Positions 23,248-31,606 of a stretch of DNA of 64,000 nucleotides are shown one piece after another. Source of the stretch: Bacillus sp. AFS037270. Lineage in GTDB: Bacteria; Bacillota; Bacilli; Bacillales_B; DSM-18226. The stretch lies in NCBI RefSeq assembly GCF_002585305.1, contig NZ_NUNF01000013.1:62001-126000 (forward strand). The letters are read 5' to 3'. The notes below the pieces were generated by a model, which was not told the DNA's origin, searched no databases, and saw nothing but the letters and a program-made list of their open reading frames with translations. Position 1 is the stretch's first letter. Every line of letters starts with the position of its first letter. A program made the position numbers and the translations under genes.

Positions 23248-26079
23248 TTAGCTCTTAAGCTCATTTATTCTACATAACTCATTTAATTTGTATTCAATAT
23301 TAATTTGTCCAGAACGTGCAGTGAATTCAACTCTTCTTTCCTTTTCATCATATTGATAATTTGAATATCCCATCTCGGTCACATAATCATTCAGTTCTTG
23401 AATGCAGCCTGGATCGACATTTGTTAGTGAAATAACAGCAATTGTATTAGCTGGTACCATGACTTGTAAGAACATTTTCTTTTCTTCTTTTATCTCCCAT
23501 TTCACCTTAATATCACCATAAATAGATTCAAATTGCGTATTCGCATATTTTAATCGGTCATTATAATGCGGTTCGACCTTAAACTGACTGTATCCTGGTT
23601 CAATTGGAGTTAAACCGCCAATATGGCGGACCAGCCAATCCCCTACACAACCGAATGCATAGTGGTTAAAAGAGAAAGCCCCAACAGTACCATCCGGTTT
23701 AATCGCTTCCCATGATTCCCAAATCGTTGTTGCACCATTTTTGACTTCATAAAGCCATGAAGGGCAGGCTGTTTGGAAGAGCAGCTTATAGGCAATTTCC
23801 TCATAACCATTTTCACATAAGACATCCATAATATACGGAACAGATAAGAATCCTGTATCAATTTTATAATCATTTTTCTCAATTAACTCTACTAATCTTT
23901 CAACCGCTTTTTTCTTTCGCACTTCTGAAAGCAGATTAAAAGCCAGTGCTATTGTATAAACACCTTGGTAATCTGAGGTCATCATCCCTGAATCTGTGAC
24001 ATAGGCAAGTCTAAAGGCTTCCTTTACCTTATTATGAAGCGTGTGATAATAATCAGACTGCTCTGGTTTTCCCAGGATTTTTGCAATCTCAGCTAACAAA
24101 CCAGCAGAATATGCATAGTAGGCAGTTGCAATAGAATCCTTGGTAGCAAATGCAGAGGCGATAGGTCCTTGAGGCTCTTTACCAAGCATAAAACTCGGGA
24201 TCATCCAGTCACCAAAATGGAATTTTGTATCCCATAAGTAGCAAACATAGTCTTCTTCCACATTTTCTTTATTTTCTGCTGCACTTTTTTGTACAAAATC
24301 AAGCCATTTTTCCATTGCCGGGAAGCATTGTTCAAGGATACGTTTATCCCCATATCTCTGATAAAGTACCCAAGGAACAATAAGAATAGCATCTCCCCAG
24401 CCGGCTGAAGAAATAGTTCCAGTAAATTTTTTGTCATTCCAAATGTCCTTTGGAGCAGGGCTGAAATTGAGAATTTCTCCATCTTCCGTCTGCTCTTGTT
24501 GTAAATTCCAAAGCCACCTTGTCAGAAATGCCTGGACATCCATATTAAAAGCAGCGGTGGGAGCAAAAACTTGTAAATCACCGGTCCAGCCTGCACGTTC
24601 TCGTTGCGGGCAATCTGTCGGAACCGACAGCATATTGCCTTTTTGGCTCCATTGAATATTTTTCCAGAGTTGATTAATCTCTGAATCAGATGTTGTAAAA
24701 AGTCCCGTTACCTTCATATTTGAGTACAAGACGATTGCTGAGATATCCTCTCGATGAAGCTCCGAATGAAAGCCTGATAGCCGCACATATCGGAAACCAT
24801 GGAAAGTGAATGTTGGTTCGAAAACCTCCTCATTCTCACCGCTTGTCACATAATAATCCGTTTGCTCTTTATTCCTTCCTACTATATTATTAAAAAACTC
24901 ACCATTTGCATCCAAGACTTCACTATGTTCAAATTTTAGTTCCTGCCCTTTTGAACCGTGCACGTGAAACCGGATACGTCCTGCAATTACTTGGCCGAAG
25001 TCGATGATATATGCTTGGCTCTGATCCTTCCAAATATCAACAGGAGATAGAATTTCAGCCGGTTTAACAAATTCACCATATTGTGCTCGTAAGTTATCTA
25101 ACCTATAATCAGCAACTGCAACGGGTGTCCATTCATCTTCTAAACAATTATATCCTGGCCGGTCCCATCCTGACTTTTCTAGATTTTTATCCTGTTTTTC
25201 TCCGATAAAAATGTCACTGTATAAATAGTGACTGTTTGATGATAAAAACGAATCATCTGTTGCAATTATCTGTTTGGTTTGATCTGTATAAGTTATTTCT
25301 ATTTGACCCAGAAGTCCTAACCTGTTGCCAAATTGAGCGCTTCCTCCAGGAATACTGATTCTGCCTGCATACCAGCCATCCGCAAGAATCACGCCTAAAA
25401 CATTTTCACCATCACAAAGATACGGCAAAACATCATAAGTTTGATACTGTAGATAGTTGGAATATGATGTGTAATCAGGTGTGAATTCTGCATCCGTGAT
25501 TTTTTGACCATTTATTTTTGCATGATAAAGTCCATGAGCAGTAATGTAAAGACGAGCTTTCGCTATTTTCTTTTGGTCAATGTGGAAGGATTTACGAACC
25601 AATTTTGGCGGGTGCAATCTACCTTCTGGGGATGGTAACTCCCCTTTCTTCTTATTAATAAACATATCCTCTAATGTCAATTCCGGTTCTTCTACAACAT
25701 TTTCTTGCTGTGGTTCAATCCAGTTTGCTACCCATTCATCCTCGTGTAAAAGGCCCATTTCCCAATGTCCTTCACTGCTCCATGCTGATTCCTCACCATT
25801 TGAACCCCAAACACGGACTTGCCAGGTATAAATGGTTTTACTCTGCAATAAAGGACCTTCGTATGGAATGTTTACTGAAATTTGAGAATGTACCATTTTT
25901 GAATCCCAAATCAGCTTTTTAAAACCTAAAGATTCTTTTTCAAACACATTTATTTGATAGGCAGACTGATTTATGCCTGTCCCTTCACTTTCTATTATCC
26001 AGCTGAAACGCGGCTGCAGGATATCTGCTCCCATCAGACTATCTTGATTTTCTATTTTTAACTTGATGACTTGGATCAA
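23248..26079 (-). CDS. GH78 alpha-L-rhamnosidase 2
   Basis: 943 residues. It starts at TTG 26079 behind a strong GAGGAGG site 8 bases away. Catalytic motifs: acid CPQRERAGWTGD and base TTIWESWEAIKPDG. N-terminal sandwich domains carry SRISWxI-like and YTWQVRVW repeats. There is no signal peptide. It lacks the C-terminal helical tail of rhamnosidase 1 and is clearly diverged from it, so substrate preference probably differs. It lies downstream of symporter 3 with a 50-residue membrane peptide gene between them whose end overlaps this start, suggesting translational coupling. Confidence 0.9.
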   Translation of the reverse strand: MIQVIKLKIENQDSLMGADILQPRFSWIIESEGTGINQSAYQINVFEKESLGFKKLIWDSKMVHSQISVNIPYEGPLLQSKTIYTWQVRVWGSNGEESAWSSEGHWEMGLLHEDEWVANWIEPQQENVVEEPELTLEDMFINKKKGELPSPEGRLHPPKLVRKSFHIDQKKIAKARLYITAHGLYHAKINGQKITDAEFTPDYTSYSNYLQYQTYDVLPYLCDGENVLGVILADGWYAGRISIPGGSAQFGNRLGLLGQIEITYTDQTKQIIATDDSFLSSNSHYLYSDIFIGEKQDKNLEKSGWDRPGYNCLEDEWTPVAVADYRLDNLRAQYGEFVKPAEILSPVDIWKDQSQAYIIDFGQVIAGRIRFHVHGSKGQELKFEHSEVLDANGEFFNNIVGRNKEQTDYYVTSGENEEVFEPTFTFHGFRYVRLSGFHSELHREDISAIVLYSNMKVTGLFTTSDSEINQLWKNIQWSQKGNMLSVPTDCPQRERAGWTGDLQVFAPTAAFNMDVQAFLTRWLWNLQQEQTEDGEILNFSPAPKDIWNDKKFTGTISSAGWGDAILIVPWVLYQRYGDKRILEQCFPAMEKWLDFVQKSAAENKENVEEDYVCYLWDTKFHFGDWMIPSFMLGKEPQGPIASAFATKDSIATAYYAYSAGLLAEIAKILGKPEQSDYYHTLHNKVKEAFRLAYVTDSGMMTSDYQGVYTIALAFNLLSEVRKKKAVERLVELIEKNDYKIDTGFLSVPYIMDVLCENGYEEIAYKLLFQTACPSWLYEVKNGATTIWESWEAIKPDGTVGAFSFNHYAFGCVGDWLVRHIGGLTPIEPGYSQFKVEPHYNDRLKYANTQFESIYGDIKVKWEIKEEKKMFLQVMVPANTIAVISLTNVDPGCIQELNDYVTEMGYSNYQYDEKERRVEFTARSGQINIEYKLNELCRINELKS

Positions 26080-26191
26080 GATTTTTCCTCCTCATTTGCC
26101 CTCTATTTCTCATGTTGTTTACAATAAGAGGTGCTACCATTATTTCAAAAAGAACCGCTGCTATTGCAATGAGTATCAAGGTTATATTCAC
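26039..26191 (-). CDS. Small single-span membrane protein, 50 residues
   Basis: Reads MNITLILIAIAAVLFEIMVA, then PLIVNNMRNRGQMRRKN and a basic tail. One hydrophobic helix (~3-24) is followed by a strongly positive C-terminus, predicting a membrane anchor with a cytoplasmic tail. GTG start at 26191 has GGAGG six bases upstream. The last 41 bases overlap the TTG start of rhamnosidase 2, so ribosomes ending here could reinitiate on the enzyme. It may be a transporter accessory subunit or a leader peptide for coupling. No homologue is recognised. Confidence 0.6.
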   Translation of the reverse strand: MNITLILIAIAAVLFEIMVAPLIVNNMRNRGQMRRKNLDPSHQVKNRKSR

Positions 26192-26210
26192 GTGTAACCT
26201 CCAACATATG

Positions 26211-26245
26211 GATAAAATCCACGCAATTAAGGCGCGGATTTTATC
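26211..26245. terminator. Hairpin after symporter 3
   Basis: GATAAAATCC-A-CGC pairs with GCG-C-GGATTTTATC. Bidirectional, with a T-tract on the plus side and AT-rich flanks on the minus side. It may only attenuate read-through into the small membrane peptide gene and rhamnosidase 2. Confidence 0.6.
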
Positions 26246-26251
26246 ATTTTT

Positions 26252-27523
26252 TTACTGAGCAATTTCAATATTAGTAGCTTCTTTCCTTTCCAATTCTGGA
26301 ATTGGTTTAACAATAATTCCTGCTAGTATTCCGAAGATAGCCAGTACTCCAAAGAATAATGGATAACCCCCTGCTGCAACAATTGGACTTGCAGCCGAGT
26401 TGGCAAGCGATCCTCCAATATCATTGGCAATGTTGACGATTCCCATATCTTTTGCTGCATCTTCAGGATGTGGAAGGACTCTTGACATCAGTGCAATATC
26501 GACTGCTAAGAACATTCCAAAGCCAAGGGAAATGACTGAACCACATACATAGGAAAAGCCAATACTAGGAGCAAAACCATAGCCTAAAATACCGATTGCC
26601 GTTACGATTGCCGCAAGAAATACAAATGGTTTTTGGCGTCCAAATTTATCAGAGAGACCACCGCCGATTATACTGGCCACTGCTAAGATTGGGATGGTTA
26701 TGTTCATGCTTGTAGAGACAATACCTGCTAGATCTTGCTGAGAAACATGAAACCGTTCTAGATAATAGACACTTGTAAAAGAAGCAGCCGTATAGGCAAT
26801 ACCCATGAAAAATCTTGTTAAGACTCCAAATGTGAAGTAAGGATGTTTTCTTGGACTTGGATAAATCCGAGACATTTTTTCACCTAAGGTTAAGGAATCA
26901 TTTTTCCCACGCTCTTTTTGATACTCTACTTTTCCTTCTTTTATCAATAAGCTTGTAATAACGGCAAAGACGACACAAATAAGTCCAAGTAATAAAAACT
27001 TCCTTTCAATTGCCCAGCTATTTAAGATAAACATTAAGTTAATCCCAGCCATAATGGCAAGCGGACTGACAAGACCATATATCCCAGAAGCAGTACCACG
27101 TTTGTTTTCCGGCACCTGATCCGGAATTAAAGCGGTTATGGCCGTAGTCATAAAACTTAACAAGAGTTTGGCTAGTGCCCAAAATAACAAGACCATTGTA
27201 AAGGTTTTAGCAGCCCCCACCCCGTAGAGTGCCGCTGCTCCCCCAATTGAACCAATCAGAATCCAAGGGCGCCTCCGTCCTAATTTCCAAGTTGTTCTGT
27301 CGCTAATCACGCCTGCCATGTATTGACTTAAAATACCAATAATGCCTGTAGTTAGACCAATGATACTAAAGTTCTTGGTAACGTTTGCAGGGTCAAGCAT
27401 AGCTAATTTCACTGTTAGCAGGAATGCTAGTGGTGTAATTAGTGCTAGATTATAACCAAAGCTTCCAATTGAAATACCGGCAATTAAACGAGGAAAAGGT
27501 GTTTTGATTACATTAGAATTCAT
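26252..27523 (-). CDS. GPH-family sugar:cation symporter 3
   Basis: 423 residues, about 12 helices. The signature loop reads VISDRTTWKLGRRRPWILIG. It is more distant from symporters 1 and 2 than they are from each other. It precedes the small membrane peptide and rhamnosidase 2 on the same strand. Its upstream region holds a cre site and the GGATAG/CTATAGTTA box shared with the GH43 promoter, so a different cargo from symporter 2 is likely. Confidence 0.85.
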   Translation of the reverse strand: MNSNVIKTPFPRLIAGISIGSFGYNLALITPLAFLLTVKLAMLDPANVTKNFSIIGLTTGIIGILSQYMAGVISDRTTWKLGRRRPWILIGSIGGAAALYGVGAAKTFTMVLLFWALAKLLLSFMTTAITALIPDQVPENKRGTASGIYGLVSPLAIMAGINLMFILNSWAIERKFLLLGLICVVFAVITSLLIKEGKVEYQKERGKNDSLTLGEKMSRIYPSPRKHPYFTFGVLTRFFMGIAYTAASFTSVYYLERFHVSQQDLAGIVSTSMNITIPILAVASIIGGGLSDKFGRQKPFVFLAAIVTAIGILGYGFAPSIGFSYVCGSVISLGFGMFLAVDIALMSRVLPHPEDAAKDMGIVNIANDIGGSLANSAASPIVAAGGYPLFFGVLAIFGILAGIIVKPIPELERKEATNIEIAQ

Positions 27524-27562
27524 TGTTTAACCTTCTTTCCTTTTTTTGTTTTCTTAAAAAAT

Positions 27563-27576
27563 TGAAAGCGCTTCTA
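27563..27576. promoter_or_regulatory. cre-like site of symporter 3
   Basis: TGAAAGCGCTTCTA, 40 bp upstream of the start codon, over or just below the putative -10. Confidence 0.5.
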
Positions 27577-27583
27577 TCCTTAG

Positions 27584-27645
27584 TTTATAGGAGACACTAT
27601 TGGTTAACTATAGCCATATGTGACATAATTCCTATCCATTTCAAA
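27584..27645 (-). promoter_or_regulatory. Putative activator box and promoter of symporter 3
   Basis: Minus strand: TTTGAAATGGATAG, a gap, then ATATGGCTATAGTTA, then a -10-like TATAAACT next to CTAAG. The same order is found before the GH43 gene (28300-29637) and the GH43 fragment (43314). Confidence 0.5.
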
Positions 27646-27755
27646 CATTAATTAATAAAATAGTCTGAAAATCGCTATAAAAAAGTACCTCCTAGTTGCT
27701 TGTCCTTGATAACGGATGGAGGAAAACCATTCTATCGGGACCATCATAAAAAAGA

Positions 27756-27782
27756 GCAAGCAGTTTATTCCGAACTGTTTGC
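27756..27782 (-). terminator. Terminator of the 61-residue membrane protein gene
   Basis: GCAAACAGTT/AACTGCTTGC (minus strand, one G-U pair) with a 7-base loop, then TTTTTTATG. Confidence 0.75.
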
Positions 27783-27858
27783 CCTTAAATAAATTTTCTA
27801 TATTAAAATTAATCAAGATTTGAGCAACTGAAAGTAAACAATGTTGATCTAGAAAGCT

Positions 27859-28044
27859 CTAAGTAACTCGAATTTTACCAACTCTTCTATTTCGATTACC
27901 ATCTTTAATATTCAGTGCTCTTTGGGAGTTAGGAATTGGGAATGAAATGAGACCAGCCTTATACAGGGCATATCCCATAAAGGTTGCAAAGATCGTACTC
28001 CCGACCAAAAACCAGATGAATCTTCTGCCAACATTGCTTAACAT
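27859..28044 (-). CDS. Small membrane protein, 61 residues, function unknown
   Basis: ATG 28044 has GAGGTG six bases upstream. Residues ~8-33 (FIWFLVGSTIFATFMGYALY) form one membrane helix; the rest is polar and basic (NIKDGNRNRRVGKIRV). It is framed by its own terminator and by that of the GH43 gene, so it is probably transcribed alone. No family recognised. It is the second small single-span protein in this glycan cluster but is not an obvious copy of the one at 26039-26191. Confidence 0.6.
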   Translation of the reverse strand: MLSNVGRRFIWFLVGSTIFATFMGYALYKAGLISFPIPNSQRALNIKDGNRNRRVGKIRVT

Positions 28045-28242
28045 ATTTTCACCTCTTTAACCTCTCATTAATGATAAATATGATAAAATCATCTTTTTTA
28101 TGTCGTCTTCAACTTCAAATTAGTTTTATTAAGAAATGTCACTAGTTTTTTCTAATCTAAACACTAGTTTTACGAGTTTCATGGTAAAAGTCGTTTATAA
28201 CTGTCAGAGAAGCAAAAATCCACTGTCTTATGTTGATTAAAA

Positions 28243-28269
28243 AATCCACGCATTTATGTGCGTGGACTT
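28243..28269 (-). terminator. Terminator of the GH43 gene
   Basis: AATCCACGCA/TGCGTGGACTT-type stem with a 5-base loop and minus-strand TTTTTT. Nearly the same stem occurs at 34745-34770. Confidence 0.8.
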
Positions 28270-28299
28270 AGCCAAACTTCTTTTACTAATCATAAACTT

Positions 28300-29637
28300 T
28301 TATCTAAAGTACAATGAATGAATCGCCAATTCTTTTACCTTATTAAATTGTAATTTAATTTGATGTTTTCCAGAAGAACCTTGGAAGGAAGAAGCTACAA
28401 TTTCCCCTTCTTCTAAGGTGATACTTCCGGAGGCCTGCTTCTCATCATCTAGAAATATATGAATTTCACCACTGCCTGTGGCCTCAATAGAAATATCAAT
28501 TATTGGTATCTCCCATTCAACATAACGAATAATAGCTTCATCTTCATCCTTAATACCAGTTAGAACCTCATCCCCATTATTGGATGGAGCAAGGTAAACA
28601 CTGCCTGATAACTGACAAGCTCGATACGCTGCTATTTTTTCATTGATCTCAAATGGCCACCCTGCCCCTTGGGATGTCATTTTAACTTCCTGGAGGGTAC
28701 CGTCCTCATTGAAGAAAATCGGTTCAATGCAAAGTCTGCGTTTTTGCTGTCTGTTCTGAGAACTACGATGATAGAATACATACCATTGCCCGTTTACTTC
28801 CTCAATCGAGCCATGGTTATTCCAACTCTGTGGATCACATCCATCGTTATCAATAATGACCCCTTGATACTTGAATGGCCCAAGTGGTGATTTACTAGTT
28901 GCATAGGCTAGAGATGTTGGTTTGCCTCGGACCATACTTGAATATACAAAATAGTATGTATCGCCGCGTTTGCGAAGGGAACTGCCTTCATGAAAATAAT
29001 GATCTTCTTCCGTAACAATATTATTTACAATCGAGTTTTCTTCAAACTCTACCATGTTGTCTTTCAATTTGGCACCATGAGCATAGAACTGTCCCCAGTA
29101 ATAATAGGCCTGGCCATCATCGTCGACAAAAACAGCTGGATCGATTCCGCCACAAGGTAATTGGATCGGATCCCTAAAAGGCCCCTCTGGCATATCAGCA
29201 ACGGCAACCCCCTCACTTGCATCTGCCATACAAAAATACAAATAATATTTACCATCCTTATGAATGGCATCTGGTGCAAACAACATATCTTTCGGGAAAT
29301 TAGGAATCTCTAACTTTCCGTCTTTGGTATCTTTTTCAATCATTTTTTTCAAGAACGGGGTTAGTCTTGACCAATCAATACTTGATGGATATTTGGGAGC
29401 ATTCTCATCAAATACCCATGGAACTTGGCTGGCATCAAAGGATTTCCCATGGTCTACCCAATCAATCAGATTATCTGAAGAAAAGACTCGATATTCCTTA
29501 CTACAATAAATATTCTCCTTCTGATCCCAAGAACCGTAGACATACACCCTTCCATCTGGCATCACATGTGCTTCTGGATCGGGAATGTGCAGGTCTGGCG
29601 GTAAAACTGGATTGCGGCAATCTTTATATTCTTTCAT
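28300..29637 (-). CDS. GH43 glycosidase (beta-xylosidase / alpha-L-arabinofuranosidase type)
   Basis: 445 residues from ATG 29637 with GAGGAG; an in-frame TTG at 29652 is upstream. N-terminal five-bladed propeller (~1-300): the catalytic base is in IPDPEAHVMPDG, the pKa-tuning Asp in CGGIDPAVFVDDDGQ and the acid in HYFHEGSSLRKR. The C-terminal ~130 residues are a carbohydrate-binding-like beta domain (SIEATGSGEIHIFLDD). Cytoplasmic, since no signal is present. It probably trims arabinose or xylose side groups from imported oligosaccharides. A broken copy of its first ~100 codons and promoter is at 43314-43610. Confidence 0.85.
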   Translation of the reverse strand: MKEYKDCRNPVLPPDLHIPDPEAHVMPDGRVYVYGSWDQKENIYCSKEYRVFSSDNLIDWVDHGKSFDASQVPWVFDENAPKYPSSIDWSRLTPFLKKMIEKDTKDGKLEIPNFPKDMLFAPDAIHKDGKYYLYFCMADASEGVAVADMPEGPFRDPIQLPCGGIDPAVFVDDDGQAYYYWGQFYAHGAKLKDNMVEFEENSIVNNIVTEEDHYFHEGSSLRKRGDTYYFVYSSMVRGKPTSLAYATSKSPLGPFKYQGVIIDNDGCDPQSWNNHGSIEEVNGQWYVFYHRSSQNRQQKRRLCIEPIFFNEDGTLQEVKMTSQGAGWPFEINEKIAAYRACQLSGSVYLAPSNNGDEVLTGIKDEDEAIIRYVEWEIPIIDISIEATGSGEIHIFLDDEKQASGSITLEEGEIVASSFQGSSGKHQIKLQFNKVKELAIHSLYFR

Positions 29638-29689
29638 TTTTCCACTCCTCAAAGATCTTCATAATGCATACTAGAATCCAATAAATTAG

Positions 29690-29778
29690 TTACCTATGAT
29701 AGCGCTGTCTTAAGTGTAGAGAATAAGATGTGAGATGACTATATCGATATCCTCCTAGATTCTATCCATTTCACACAA
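29690..29778 (-). promoter_or_regulatory. Putative activator box and promoter of GH43
   Basis: Minus strand GTGTGAAATGGATAG, then GATATCGATATAGTCAT, then a TACACTTAAG segment in the -10 position. Same plan as 27584-27645 and 43660-43730. Confidence 0.5.
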
Positions 29779-29809
29779 AAAAATAGTCGACTGTTATCTC
29801 ACTTCAATA

Positions 29810-29845
29810 AAAAATCCTCAACCGATAAAAAGGTTAAGGATTTTT
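29810..29845. terminator. Terminator of the Lrp-family gene
   Basis: AAAAATCCTCAACC/GGTTAAGGATTTTT with T-tracts on both strands. Confidence 0.85.
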
Positions 29846-29890
29846 GTTTTTTACATAGGGCAATATATTGTGATAGATACTTTTATTGAA

Positions 29891-30301
29891 CTATTTATTG
29901 ATAACAATCGATAATTTATAGTTTGCATGCTTGTTTAAGTTTACCAAAAATTTATCTAATATTTCATTGGATGGGAATCTGCATTCAAGGATGTAACAAC
30001 TATCTCCACTGATTTTATAGTTGTTTATGACATATTGTTGTTGTGTTTTTATGAACGACAGATATGGTTCATGATGCGTACTTTTTGTATAGATATTAAT
30101 TAAAGCATGTATAAAACACCCTAATTTAGCTTGATTAACTTTAATGCTATACCCTTCAATCACCCCATTATCTTCTAATTTAGCCACTCTAGATGCGGCT
30201 GCTTGTCCAGTCAAATGAACTTTCTCCCCCAATTCTTTCATGGTGATCCGACTGTTCTTAGATAATTCATCTAGGATTCGCATATCCGTGCTATCTAACA
30301 T
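29891..30301 (-). CDS. Lrp/AsnC-family transcriptional regulator
   Basis: 136 residues from ATG 30301 (AAAGGA, 9 bases); an in-frame ATG lies at 30319. The N-terminal helix-turn-helix reads LDELSKNSRITMKELGEKVH, with LTGQAAASRVAKLED as the recognition segment. The C-terminal RAM effector domain follows (~65-136). It is divergent from the metallo-hydrolase gene at 30419, so it probably controls it. No amino-acid pathway gene is nearby, and the effector is unknown. Confidence 0.85.
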   Translation of the reverse strand: MLDSTDMRILDELSKNSRITMKELGEKVHLTGQAAASRVAKLEDNGVIEGYSIKVNQAKLGCFIHALINIYTKSTHHEPYLSFIKTQQQYVINNYKISGDSCYILECRFPSNEILDKFLVNLNKHANYKLSIVINK

Positions 30302-30418
30302 GAATTCAAATCCTTTCATTTATCAAGTGAAATGGCCAAAAGACTTGATTTTATCTATGTAAATGTTATTCGGTCATAGTATAAACTATACGTAAATCAA
30401 AGAAAAGGAGTTAAAAAT

Positions 30419-31177
30419 ATGAAGATACAACAAATTCGTAATGCAACACTAATTGTCGAATATGCAGGCAAAAAGTTTTTAATAGATCCAATGTTAGCCG
30501 AGAAAGGTACTTACCCACCTTTTCCCAACTCATTAAGACAAGATCAATTTAATCCTTTAGTTGGCTTACCCACGTCACTTGACAATATTACTAACGTAAA
30601 TGCTGTAATTGTAACTCATCTACATTTAGATCACTTTGATTCTGTTGCCAAGGATGTATTGCCAAAAGATATAAAAATGTTTGTTCAAAATGAAGAAGAT
30701 GCTAAAGTAGATAGAAACGCTGGTTTTCAAAATGTAGAAGTTTTACAAGAGGATACAGTCTTTGATAATATCCAATTAATTAAAACAAAAGGCGAACACG
30801 GAAGAGGAGAAATATTAAAACGTACTGGTTTAGTATGTGGCGTTGTCTTCAAACATCAAAATGAGAAAACCTTATATGTAGCTGGAGATACCGTTTGGTA
30901 TGAAGCGATCCAAGAAGTGATCGATACACATAAACCAGAAATCATTGTGGTAAATGGTGGAGATAATCAATTCTTTGAAGGCGGTTCTCTTGTAATGGGG
31001 AAAGATGACATCTATGCGGTGTATAAGGCTGCTCCTACCGCCAAAATCATTTCTGTCCATATGGAAGCTGTCAACCATTGGACATTATCCAGAGAAGAGC
31101 TAAAAAACTTTATTGAGGAAAAAGGAATCTCTTCTCACGTTCTAGTGCCAGATGATGGCGAATCATATACATTTTAA
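30419..31177 (+). CDS. MBL-fold metallo-hydrolase
   Basis: 252 residues. The zinc motif THLHLDHFD is at 66-74, a downstream GDTVWYE motif gives the bridging Asp and a late His is in HMEAVNHW. This resembles the UlaG/RNase-Z-like 'beta-lactamase superfamily' branch used on sugar-phosphate lactones, phospholipids or small esters. An AAAGGAG site precedes the ATG. Divergently paired with the Lrp-family regulator. Substrate unknown; lactone or ester hydrolysis would suit the region but is speculative. Confidence 0.8.
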   Translation: MKIQQIRNATLIVEYAGKKFLIDPMLAEKGTYPPFPNSLRQDQFNPLVGLPTSLDNITNVNAVIVTHLHLDHFDSVAKDVLPKDIKMFVQNEEDAKVDRNAGFQNVEVLQEDTVFDNIQLIKTKGEHGRGEILKRTGLVCGVVFKHQNEKTLYVAGDTVWYEAIQEVIDTHKPEIIVVNGGDNQFFEGGSLVMGKDDIYAVYKAAPTAKIISVHMEAVNHWTLSREELKNFIEEKGISSHVLVPDDGESYTF

Positions 31178-31195
31178 AACAAAAACAAAAACAAA

Positions 31196-31313
31196 TAGAA
31201 ATACCTTTCAGTGCGCCTACGGTTATACCGGCTGCCACTCCTGCCCCTCCAAAGATTTGTGACAGGATTACAATTCTTAATGTTTTTATAGAGCTGTTTT
31301 TGTTTTTGGTGAA
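31196..31313 (-). pseudogene. Decayed N-terminal fragment of an MFS transporter
   Basis: On the minus strand a stop-bounded frame reads KNSSIKTLRIVILSQIFGG then AGVAAGITVGALKG. This is the first membrane helix region typical of major-facilitator exporters (SQVxGGxGxAxGxxVGAL). No start codon with a site is present and the frame is lost after one helix. The rest of 31178-31606 holds no other recognisable gene. Confidence 0.5.
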
Positions 31314-31490
31314 TCAATATAACCTTGCAACCAAACAGTTCTGTCACTGTTGCTTATTCCTGTAGTTGCTTGGTCAGGAAGACTACAAGCAAAGAGCTGA
31401 TATAAAGTATTTCTAATTCATATCCTTTTTATTTAGTTAAGCTTATATTAATGCAGACTTTTATTTAACTAGGCAATTAGATTCTAATGT

Positions 31491-31530
31491 AAAAGGCAGC
31501 TTCGGTAAGAAATAATGAAAGCTGCCTTTT
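31491..31530. terminator. Bidirectional terminator
   Basis: AAAAGGCAGCTT/AAGCTGCCTTTT stem flanked by T- or A-runs on both sides; on the minus strand it follows the hydrolase at 31607-32560. Confidence 0.8.
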
Positions 31531-31606
31531 TCATATTTTTTCGTCTATTGAATCCTAAGAAAAATTTCTACATTTAAAAATTGGCCCTACTTGTACTAGT
31601 CTTCTC

